Shown in pieces: positions 1 through 5,877 of a stretch of DNA of 5,877 bases (position 1 is the first letter of the stretch; the number at the start of each line of letters is the position of its first letter). A model generated the notes under the pieces. It was given only the letters and a program-made list of their open reading frames with translations. It had not been told where the DNA came from and made no database searches. The DNA comes from Clostridia bacterium (lineage in GTDB: Bacteria > Bacillota_A > Clostridia > Christensenellales > UBA1242). Made by a program: the position numbers and the translations under genes. Location of the stretch: contig JAGBBI010000122.1 in NCBI GenBank assembly GCA_017938565.1, forward strand, positions 1 to 5,877, read 5' to 3'.

Positions 1-4
1 AGGG
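1..4 (+). promoter_or_regulatory. Probable ribosome binding site of uvrB, possibly cut by the window edge
   Basis: The first four bases are AGGG, ten bases before the ATG at 15. This fits the core of a Shine-Dalgarno sequence at a slightly long but usable distance. The site may extend to the left beyond the window. The uvrB promoter and any LexA operator are not in view. Confidence 0.5.
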
Positions 5-14
5 TTGTCTGAAA

Positions 15-1958
15 ATGTTTAAATTGCAATCTAAGTATAAGCCAACAGGCGACCAGCCTGAAGCTATTGAAAAGCTTGTAAAGGGTGTTGAAGATGGACT
101 AAGGACACAAGTTTTGCTTGGTGTTACTGGAAGCGGAAAAACTTTTACAATGGCAAATATAATTAACAAAGTGCAACGCCCAACATTAATCATCGCACAC
201 AATAAAACGCTTGCTGCACAACTTTGCAATGAATTCCGTGAGTTGTTTCCAGAAAACTCGGTGAATTATTTTGTTTCATATTACGATTATTATCAACCAG
301 AAGCCTATATTGCAAGCTCAGATACGTATATTGAGAAGGAGCTTTCAATCAATGACGAAATCGATAAAATGCGTCATAGTGCGACCTGCAGTTTGTTTGA
401 AAGGCGTGATGTTATAATAGTTGCTTCAGTTTCTTGTATTTATGGTCTAGGAGAACCAAAAGAGTATGCAAGTCAAGCCATTTCGTTAAGAAAAGGAATG
501 GCTCTTGACAGGGAAGTTTTAATCAGAAGATTAATTGATATTCAATACAAAAGAAATGATATAGATTTTTCGAGGGGTTGTTTTAGGCCTCGAGGTGATG
601 TGGTTGAAATTTTCCCAGCAAACAGTTCTGAAAAAACGGTGAGAATTGAATTTTTCGGAGACGAAATTGATGGTATTTACGAAATTGAATTAGTTACTGG
701 GAGAAAATTATCTGAACTTGAACACATCGCAATTTTTCCTGCAACACACTATGCAATTAATAACGAGACAAAAGAAGATGCGTTAAAACAAATTCAAACC
801 GATATGGAAGAACAAGTAAAAAAGTTTGAAGATGCGGGAAAGTTTATTGAAGCGCAACGAATAAAGGAACGTGTAAGTTACGATATTGAAATGATACGCG
901 AAATGGGCTACACAAGCGGAATTGAAAATTATTCAAGATATTTTGACGGAAGAAAACCGGGAGAAGCGCCATATACACTTTTTGATTATTTACCTGATGA
1001 TTATTTGCTTATGATTGATGAAAGCCATATAACAATACCGCAAATTCGTGGAATGTTTAATGGAGATAGGGCAAGAAAAGATAGTTTAGTTAATTATGGT
1101 TTCAGATTGCCGTCGGCTTATGATAACCGACCACTAATGTTTGATGAGTTTGAAAATAAAATTTCACAATTAATTTGTGTTTCTGCGACTCCGGGTCCTT
1201 ATGAATTAGAGCGAACCGATCAAACGGTTGAGCAGATTATTCGCCCAACTGGTTTATTGGACCCCTTAATTGAAGTTAGAAAAACCGAGGGGCAAATTGA
1301 TGATTTAATGGTTGAACTAGACAAAACTATCTCAAGTGGCGGAAGAATATTGGTTACGACTCTTACAAAAAGAATGGCAGAGAAGTTTTCATCTTATCTA
1401 GAAGAGCGGAACTATAAGGTTGCATATTTGCACAGTGAAATTACAACTCTTGAGCGAATTGAGATTATAAATGCGTTAAGAGAAGGTAAGACTGATATTA
1501 TCGTAGGAATTAATTTGTTAAGGGAAGGGTTGGATATTCCAGAAGTAAAATTGGTTGCGATAATGGATGCTGACAAAGAAGGCTTCCTCAGAAGTGAAGG
1601 TGCATTAATTCAGACAATTGGCCGTACTGCAAGAAACGCCGAAGGCAGAGTAATTATGTATGCGGACACTATTACCGACAGTATGCGACGGGCGATAGAA
1701 GAGACGGCTAGAAGGCGTGAAATACAGGAAAAATATAATACTATGCATGGCATAATACCTAAAACTATTACAAAAGAAATTACAAACACACTTCTTATTT
1801 CAAAGAAAATAAAAGAAAAGCATATGGACAAAAAAGATGTTCCTGAAATCATAAAGAAGTTAAATAAAGAAATGGAAGTTGCGGTAAAGAATTTGAATTT
1901 TGAGCATGCCATTGAATTAAGAGATAAAATAAAAGAGTTAGAATCAATATTAAAATAA
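15..1958 (+). CDS. uvrB: Excinuclease ABC subunit B (UvrB), DNA damage-verifying helicase-fold ATPase
   Basis: UvrB is the central subunit of cytoplasmic nucleotide excision repair. UvrA loads it at a lesion, it clamps one strand under a beta-hairpin, and it recruits UvrC for the dual incision. The 647-residue product is complete (E. coli UvrB is 673). Visible in order: N-terminal [10 protein letters not shown] (9-18); Walker A GVTGSGKT (36-43); the Tyr-rich beta-hairpin starting [10 protein letters not shown] (89-98), with Tyr 89, 90, 92 and 93 in the damage-contacting positions; the UvrA-binding domain with [10 protein letters not shown] (193-202); Walker B/DEAD-type DESH (335-338); SATPGPYE from 390; helicase motif V ([14 protein letters not shown]); motif [11 protein letters not shown] (533-541), keeping Arg537 and Arg540; and a C-terminal UVR domain (about 608-647, [11 protein letters not shown]) that contacts UvrA or UvrC. 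The ATG at 15 gives the family's normal N-terminus. It is probably the first gene of a uvrB-uvrA operon, an order common in Bacillota. The only oddities are small substitutions at motif VI, Gly529/Ala530 and Thr538, where Arg or Thr/Ser and Ala are usual. Confidence 0.98.
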   Translation: MFKLQSKYKPTGDQPEAIEKLVKGVEDGLRTQVLLGVTGSGKTFTMANIINKVQRPTLIIAHNKTLAAQLCNEFRELFPENSVNYFVSYYDYYQPEAYIASSDTYIEKELSINDEIDKMRHSATCSLFERRDVIIVASVSCIYGLGEPKEYASQAISLRKGMALDREVLIRRLIDIQYKRNDIDFSRGCFRPRGDVVEIFPANSSEKTVRIEFFGDEIDGIYEIELVTGRKLSELEHIAIFPATHYAINNETKEDALKQIQTDMEEQVKKFEDAGKFIEAQRIKERVSYDIEMIREMGYTSGIENYSRYFDGRKPGEAPYTLFDYLPDDYLLMIDESHITIPQIRGMFNGDRARKDSLVNYGFRLPSAYDNRPLMFDEFENKISQLICVSATPGPYELERTDQTVEQIIRPTGLLDPLIEVRKTEGQIDDLMVELDKTISSGGRILVTTLTKRMAEKFSSYLEERNYKVAYLHSEITTLERIEIINALREGKTDIIVGINLLREGLDIPEVKLVAIMDADKEGFLRSEGALIQTIGRTARNAEGRVIMYADTITDSMRRAIEETARRREIQEKYNTMHGIIPKTITKEITNTLLISKKIKEKHMDKKDVPEIIKKLNKEMEVAVKNLNFEHAIELRDKIKELESILK

Positions 1959-1963
1959 GGCGG
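1957..1963 (+). promoter_or_regulatory. Ribosome binding site of uvrA, overlapping the uvrB stop codon
   Basis: AAGGCGG differs by one base from AAGGAGG and ends 12 bases before the uvrA ATG at 1976. Its first two bases are the last two of the uvrB TAA. This overlap supports translation of uvrB and uvrA from one transcript, perhaps with some translational coupling. The spacing is a little longer than ideal. Confidence 0.65.
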
Positions 1964-1975
1964 ATAGAGCAAGAA

Positions 1976-4786
1976 ATGGAAAATGATTTTATCAGAATTA
2001 GAGGGGCAAGAGAAAATAATTTAAAAAATGTAGATTTAGATATTCCAAGGAATAAATTTGTTGTGCTTACTGGACTTTCTGGTTCGGGTAAGTCATCGCT
2101 CGCTTTTGACACAATTTTCGCCGAGGGGCAAAGAAGATATATGGAGAGTTTGTCAAGTTATGCTCGTCAGTTTTTGGGAATGATGCAAAAACCTGATGTT
2201 GATACAATTGAAGGACTTTCTCCAGCTATCGCAATTGACCAAAAAACAACATCGAAAAATCCTCGTTCAACGGTTGGTACAGTAACTGAAATTTATGATT
2301 ATTTCAGGCTTTTATATGGTTCAATTGGACACGTTTTTTGTCCTCACTGCAAAAAGGAAATAAAAAGTTTAACGGCAGAGCAGATTGTTGACAAAATTTT
2401 AACTGCTTCCCAGGGTTCCAAATTGTGGATTTTAGCACCAACAATTCGAGGTAGAAAAGGTGAATATACAAGACTATTGGAAAGTTATAAAAAGGCGGGG
2501 TTTGTTAGGGTAATCGTCGATGGGATTGAATATGAATTAGGAGAAGAAATTCCCATTGAAAAAAATAAAAAGCATACGGTAAGCGTTGTTGTTGACCGGC
2601 TTATCATACGAGATGGTATTACCGGTAGACTAACAGAAGCGGTTGAAACTGCACTAAAATTAGCAGATGGATTGGTTGTTGCAAAATTTGAAAATGACGA
2701 AGTCCTTTATTCATCACTAAATAGCTGTCCAGATTGTGGTTTTACACTTGGCGAACTAAATTCAAGACTTTTTAGCTTCAATGCTCCATTTGGTGCTTGC
2801 GGAAGTTGTACAGGACTTGGAATTCAAACAAAAATCGACGAGAACTTGTTAATAGTAAACCGAAATTTATCACTTAATCAAGGCGCAATAAAAGCTTTTG
2901 GCTGGGGAGATATGGGTATGGCGACAATGTACTATAAAGGACTTGCGAAAAAGTTTAATTTTTCGTTAGACACTCCAGTCGCTGAACTGCCAAGAGAGAT
3001 ATTGGATATAATCTTGTACGGGACAACCGAAAAATTGGAATTGGCGTACCAAACAGCGAATTATAAAGGTGAATATGTTGGTAAATTTGAGGGGGTAATC
3101 CCAAATTTGTTGAGGAGATATAAAGAGACAACAAGCGACTTCTCAAAAGCCGAAATAGAAAAACTTATGGTAGAGTCAAGTTGTCCAGAATGTAAAGGGA
3201 AACGATTAAATCAGTCTGCACTAAGTGTTAAAATAAATGGGAAAAATATTTTTGAAGTTTGTGAGATGTCAATCGGGGCAATCATTGCGTGGGTAAAAGG
3301 CTTAGAATTAACTAACAAAGAAAAGCAAATAAGTGCAATGATAATTAAGGAAATTTTGGCAAGACTACAATTTTTAATGGATGTTGGCTTGGATTATTTA
3401 AGTTTAACTCGAGCAAGTGGGACTCTAAGTGGTGGCGAGGCTCAAAGAATAAGGCTGGCAACACAGATTGGAAGCGGATTGGTTGGGGTAACCTACATAT
3501 TGGACGAGCCAAGCATAGGTTTACACCCAAGAGACACTAAAAAATTGATTAGTACATTAAAGCATTTGCGAGATTTGGGTAATACGGTTTTAGTTGTTGA
3601 GCATGATGAAGAAACTATGCTTTCGGCTGATTACATTATTGATATTAGACCAAAGGCTGGGGTCTTGGGCGGTCAAGTAGTTGCTTTTGGGACTCCGAAA
3701 GAAGTATCTGAGAACGAAAACAGTGTTACTGGAGCATATCTTTCTGGAAGAAAACAAATAGAAATCCCAAAAATTCGCAGGAAAGCGACTGGGGAATTAA
3801 CATTGCTTGGTTGCAAACAAAACAACTTGAAGAATATTGATGTTTCAATACCTCTTGGTGTAATTACAGCTGTTACTGGTGTAAGTGGAAGTGGTAAAAG
3901 TAGTTTAATTAACGAAATTTTGCATCCCGCACTTATGAATAGGCTGAATTCTGTCAGTCATATGAAAGAAGGGCAGTATGAAGATATTTTAGGCATTGAA
4001 CAGTTAGATAAGGCAATAGTTATTGATCAAAGTCCAATAGGAAGGACTCCAAGGAGCAATCCTGCAACATATACGGGCGTATTCACTGCAATCCGAGAAT
4101 TATTCGCGTCGACACCCGAGGCAAAGGCAAAGGGCTATGGCTCAAGTCGGTTTAGTTTCAATGTAAAGGGTGGAAGATGTGAGGCTTGCGGAGGCGATGG
4201 GCTTTTAAAAATTGAAATGCATTTTTTGCCAGATGTTTACGTAACTTGCGAAGATTGTGATGGGAAAAGGTATAATCGGGAGACTTTGGAAGTTACTTAT
4301 AAAGGTAAAAATATAAACGATGTATTAGAGATGACTATTGAAGAAGCGTTATCGTTCTTTGAAAATATACCAAGTATTAAAAACAAAGTTCAGGCACTTT
4401 ACGATGTCGGTTTGGGTTATATAAAACTTGGTCAACCGGCAACTACCCTTAGTGGCGGTGAAGCACAGCGTGTTAAACTTGCAACTGAATTATCAAAACG
4501 CCCAACAGGGAAAACGATTTACATATTAGACGAGCCAACAACAGGCTTACACACCGCTGATGTTCAGAAGTTGCTAGATATTTTAAACAGATTAGTATCT
4601 GGTGGAAACACTATCTTATTAATTGAGCATAACCTAGATGTCATAAAAACTGCCGATTATATTATAGACCTAGGTCCAGAAGGTGGAGCAAAGGGTGGAA
4701 CAATTGTTGCAACAGGGACGCCAGAGCAAATTACTAAGATAGCTAAAAGCTATACTGGGAACGTATTAAAATCGGTTATTAAATAA
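1976..4786 (+). CDS. uvrA: Excinuclease ABC subunit A (UvrA), DNA damage-sensing ABC ATPase
   Basis: UvrA dimers scan DNA for bulky lesions and hand the site to UvrB, using two ABC-type ATPase modules per chain. The product is full length at 936 residues (E. coli 940). Module I: Walker A GLSGSGKS (33-40), [15 protein letters not shown] (95-109), signature LSGGEAQ (484-490), Walker B with Asp510-Glu511, and H-loop His543. Module II: Walker A GVSGSGKS (635-642), signature LSGGEAQ (825-831), Asp852-Glu853 and His885. Zinc-binding Cys pairs lie at 251/254 with 275/278 and at 735/738 with 758/761, the same spacing as the two E. coli zinc fingers. Two further CPxC pairs (122/125 and 403/406) match the extra zinc site known in Gram-positive UvrA; in E. 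coli the first is CPDH. The ATG at 1976 gives the normal N-terminus, 17 bases after uvrB. One oddity: the loop after the module I H-loop reads [11 protein letters not shown] (556-566), where DIGPGAGxHGG is usual. Module II is ordinary here ([11 protein letters not shown], 898-908). Confidence 0.98.
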   Translation: MENDFIRIRGARENNLKNVDLDIPRNKFVVLTGLSGSGKSSLAFDTIFAEGQRRYMESLSSYARQFLGMMQKPDVDTIEGLSPAIAIDQKTTSKNPRSTVGTVTEIYDYFRLLYGSIGHVFCPHCKKEIKSLTAEQIVDKILTASQGSKLWILAPTIRGRKGEYTRLLESYKKAGFVRVIVDGIEYELGEEIPIEKNKKHTVSVVVDRLIIRDGITGRLTEAVETALKLADGLVVAKFENDEVLYSSLNSCPDCGFTLGELNSRLFSFNAPFGACGSCTGLGIQTKIDENLLIVNRNLSLNQGAIKAFGWGDMGMATMYYKGLAKKFNFSLDTPVAELPREILDIILYGTTEKLELAYQTANYKGEYVGKFEGVIPNLLRRYKETTSDFSKAEIEKLMVESSCPECKGKRLNQSALSVKINGKNIFEVCEMSIGAIIAWVKGLELTNKEKQISAMIIKEILARLQFLMDVGLDYLSLTRASGTLSGGEAQRIRLATQIGSGLVGVTYILDEPSIGLHPRDTKKLISTLKHLRDLGNTVLVVEHDEETMLSADYIIDIRPKAGVLGGQVVAFGTPKEVSENENSVTGAYLSGRKQIEIPKIRRKATGELTLLGCKQNNLKNIDVSIPLGVITAVTGVSGSGKSSLINEILHPALMNRLNSVSHMKEGQYEDILGIEQLDKAIVIDQSPIGRTPRSNPATYTGVFTAIRELFASTPEAKAKGYGSSRFSFNVKGGRCEACGGDGLLKIEMHFLPDVYVTCEDCDGKRYNRETLEVTYKGKNINDVLEMTIEEALSFFENIPSIKNKVQALYDVGLGYIKLGQPATTLSGGEAQRVKLATELSKRPTGKTIYILDEPTTGLHTADVQKLLDILNRLVSGGNTILLIEHNLDVIKTADYIIDLGPEGGAKGGTIVATGTPEQITKIAKSYTGNVLKSVIK

Positions 4787-4803
4787 GTGCGTTAAATTTA
4801 CGA

Positions 4804-5427
4804 ATGAAGAAGAATATTTTAACTATTGTATTGCTTGTTGCAATGCTTTTGATGGTGGGGTGTGGAAATCGCTCAATTGCTAAAAAAATTCAAACAATTA
4901 ATCCAACACTTTCAACTATTGAAGAACCTTGCAATACAAATAATAATAAAATTGAAGAAAGAGAAATCTCAATTGGTGCGATTAATACCGCCAAGTCAGA
5001 TTTGTCAGATGGCACAATTTACAATTTAAATAGTATAAGTGTTTTTATTACGTCAAACAAAGAGAACCTAAATGAGATAGATAGTCTTTCGATGAACTAT
5101 ATTAGTTTAAGACTTGTTACCGAAGCAACAGTTGGAACCGATGTTATTAAGCGTGAAAGTTTAAGGCCACGCAAGATTACTCACTTTGGTAAAATATTGA
5201 CAATAAATTATGATAAAATAAACCCAGTAACAATTAACGATGTGAAACTTAATGTGAATGTTACTTTTTCGGGAGTTTTTGATGATGCATTCAACAAAGA
5301 AGATTTAATTGATTTGGTTGTTAGAAACAATGATGGCGAAGTTTATTTGATAGGCGAGTTGATTTTGGACGAAATTAGTGAATTGAAACTTGTCTTTGAA
5401 GCGGAAATTGAAAAGCTTGATAATTAA
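4804..5427 (+). CDS. Putative lipoprotein of unknown function
   Basis: The 207-residue product starts with a clear type II (lipoprotein) signal peptide: basic MKKN, a hydrophobic core at about 5-18, and the lipobox MVGC with the lipidated Cys at 20. It should therefore be anchored to the outer face of the cytoplasmic membrane. Met at the -3 position is uncommon but acceptable. After the Cys comes a polar Thr/Asn/Glu/Lys-rich linker to about residue 60. The rest is rich in alternating hydrophobic and polar residues (for example ISVFITS, LNVNVTFSGVF, EVYLIGELIL), which suggests a small beta-rich extracellular domain. There is no Trp, one further Cys (43), and no catalytic or binding motif I recognise. 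The ATG at 4804 is chosen because later Met codons fall inside the signal peptide and no in-frame start lies nearby upstream. It follows uvrA by 17 bases with no terminator between, so it is probably on the uvrBA transcript, but it lacks a good Shine-Dalgarno site. Base usage looks like its neighbours. Confidence is high that it is a lipoprotein gene; the function is unknown. Confidence 0.85.
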   Translation: MKKNILTIVLLVAMLLMVGCGNRSIAKKIQTINPTLSTIEEPCNTNNNKIEEREISIGAINTAKSDLSDGTIYNLNSISVFITSNKENLNEIDSLSMNYISLRLVTEATVGTDVIKRESLRPRKITHFGKILTINYDKINPVTINDVKLNVNVTFSGVFDDAFNKEDLIDLVVRNNDGEVYLIGELILDEISELKLVFEAEIEKLDN

Positions 5428-5428
5428 C

Positions 5429-5458
5429 TTGCCAAACATAGAAGACTTATTGTATAAT
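5429..5458 (+). promoter_or_regulatory. Sigma-70/SigA-type promoter for ndk
   Basis: The -35 box is TTGCCA (5429-5434; five of six match TTGACA). The -10 box is TATAAT (5453-5458; a perfect match). They are separated by 18 bases. The -35 box starts two bases after the lipoprotein stop codon. Transcription would begin at about 5465, leaving a leader of roughly 24 bases before the ndk ATG. This suggests that ndk is transcribed independently of the uvrBA unit, even though no terminator is visible between them. Confidence 0.75.
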
Positions 5459-5468
5459 TCGTATTATA
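5453..5468. repeat. Short perfect inverted repeat covering the ndk -10 box
   Basis: TATAAT (5453-5458), a 4-base spacer TCGT, and ATTATA (5463-5468) form a perfect 6-base inverted repeat whose left arm is the -10 box and whose right arm lies around the expected transcription start. It could be an operator half-site pair, but AT-only arms this short arise easily by chance in AT-rich DNA. With no G-C pairs and no T-tract it is not a terminator. Confidence 0.3.
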
Positions 5469-5476
5469 GATTTAAA

Positions 5477-5482
5477 AAGGAG
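5477..5482 (+). promoter_or_regulatory. Strong ribosome binding site of ndk
   Basis: AAGGAG lies six bases before the ATG at 5489, a near-ideal Shine-Dalgarno sequence and spacing. It fixes the ndk start and is clearly stronger than the sites of the three upstream genes, consistent with an abundant housekeeping enzyme. Confidence 0.85.
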
Positions 5483-5488
5483 AAAAAG

Positions 5489-5877
5489 ATGAAAGAAATA
5501 TCGTACGTAATGATTAAGCCGGGCTTCTTGCAACATGAAGATGCAATTGTTGAAAGAATTGAAAAGGTTGGAACAATTACAAAACGTCAAAAGATGCAAC
5601 TTAATGATGATGTTTTAAGTGCACATTATGCTGAACATATTGGCAAAAGTTTTTATCCAGAACTTGCAGACTATATGAAAAGCGGAGCTGTAATTGGTTT
5701 TCAAGTTGAAGGGGAAGTTGGTTTAATTGGAAGAATCCGCGAAATCGTTGGTGCAACAAAAAATCCAGCAGAGGGAACAATTCGCCATGATTTTGGTGTT
5801 GGTGAGATTACAAGAAATGTAATACATGCCTCTGATTCTCCAGAAGCTGGAAGAGCTGAATGTGAAAGAATGTTTGA
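5489..5877 (+). CDS. ndk: Nucleoside diphosphate kinase (Ndk), 3' end beyond the window
   Basis: Ndk transfers the gamma phosphate between nucleoside triphosphates and diphosphates through a phospho-histidine, balancing NTP and dNTP pools in the cytoplasm. The window holds 129 codons plus two bases and no stop; most of a typical 130-150 residue enzyme is present. The catalytic His is 113 in NVIHASDS (110-117). By alignment to the human enzyme, other active-site residues are kept: Lys10, Tyr47, Phe55, Arg82, Thr90, Arg99 (in GTIRHDFG) and Asn110. HYAEH (46-50) is the usual family motif. The start is fixed by the strong Shine-Dalgarno site. The N-terminal region is divergent: the common KPDG reads KPGF (10-13), with apparent small insertions and deletions in the following helix region. 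Some other lineages also vary at this position, so activity is still expected. It has its own promoter and no visible functional tie to uvrBA beyond nucleotide and DNA metabolism. Confidence 0.93.
   Translation, partial: MKEISYVMIKPGFLQHEDAIVERIEKVGTITKRQKMQLNDDVLSAHYAEHIGKSFYPELADYMKSGAVIGFQVEGEVGLIGRIREIVGATKNPAEGTIRHDFGVGEITRNVIHASDSPEAGRAECERMF

Noticed and set aside
1610..2112. Minus-strand open frames across the uvrB/uvrA junction (120 and 87 codons).
   Set aside because: They are antisense to clearly coding UvrB and UvrA sequence, have no ribosome binding signal or recognisable protein motif, and their hydrophobic look follows from A-rich codons on the other strand.
2549..2561. A-rich run (seven A, T, five A) in uvrA, considered as a slippery frameshift site.
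   Set aside because: The UvrA frame continues intact through it to full length, and no downstream stimulatory structure or alternative frame product is evident.
2955..3530. Two minus-strand open frames of about 60 codons inside uvrA.
   Set aside because: They overlap conserved UvrA domains on the other strand and show no start signals or known motifs.
4739..4753. Perfect inverted repeat ATAGCT-AAA-AGCTAT near the 3' end of uvrA, considered as a terminator.
   Set aside because: It lies inside the coding sequence, has a stem of only six pairs with two G-C pairs, and is followed by ACTGGG rather than a T-tract.
4728..4769. TATACT (4751-4756) and TATTAA (4764-4769) as -10 boxes of a promoter for the lipoprotein gene.
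   Set aside because: No TTGACA-like -35 sequence is found at 16-18 bases upstream of either (AAATTA and similar instead); such hexamers are frequent by chance in AT-rich DNA.
4790..4802. Near-palindrome CGTTAAATTTACG just before the lipoprotein start, considered as an operator or RNA hairpin.
   Set aside because: It is short, has one unpaired base, is AT-rich and leaves no room for a hairpin loop in RNA.
1..5877. A novel multi-gene system, mobile element, CRISPR array, or tRNA/rRNA gene.
   Set aside because: Almost every base is accounted for by three housekeeping genes and one lipoprotein gene; no direct-repeat arrays, transposase motifs or tRNA-like folds were seen on either strand.

Overview
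The window is a compact, single-strand stretch of AT-rich bacterial DNA with four genes, all on the + strand. Three are housekeeping genes recognisable from motifs: uvrB, uvrA and the start of ndk. The fourth encodes a small lipoprotein that I cannot assign to a family. The low GC by eye, the purine-rich Shine-Dalgarno sites, the uvrB-then-uvrA order and the Cys-rich Gram-positive style of UvrA all suggest a member of the Bacillota (a Clostridia-like or related, probably uncultured, lineage). This is inference; no 16S or other taxonomic marker is present. The standard genetic code fits: Trp is TGG, all three complete genes end in TAA, and no gene contains an in-frame TGA.

Layout. uvrB (15-1958) starts 14 bases into the window, so its promoter, and any LexA/SOS box, lies outside. 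uvrA (1976-4786) follows after 17 bases, with its ribosome binding site overlapping the uvrB stop codon. A lipoprotein gene (4804-5427) follows after another 17 bases but has no convincing Shine-Dalgarno sequence. No terminator is visible in either gap, so these three genes look like one transcription unit. The lipoprotein stop codon is followed almost at once by a near-consensus sigma-70-type promoter (5429-5458) and a strong ribosome binding site that drive ndk (5489 to beyond the right edge).

Function. UvrA and UvrB are the damage-recognition pair of nucleotide excision repair. A UvrA dimer finds bulky lesions and loads UvrB, a helicase-fold protein that verifies the lesion and recruits UvrC through its C-terminal UVR domain. 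Both proteins are full length with essentially all catalytic motifs. Ndk balances nucleoside triphosphate pools and is separately promoted. The lipoprotein has a clear type II signal peptide and no visible link to DNA repair; it may simply share the transcript.

I see no mobile element, CRISPR array, RNA gene or novel multi-gene system here. The points worth a second look are modest: unusual substitutions in a conserved loop of the first UvrA ATPase and in UvrB motif VI, a divergent N-terminal active-site loop in Ndk, the orphan lipoprotein with its weak translation signal, and a small inverted repeat on the ndk -10 element.
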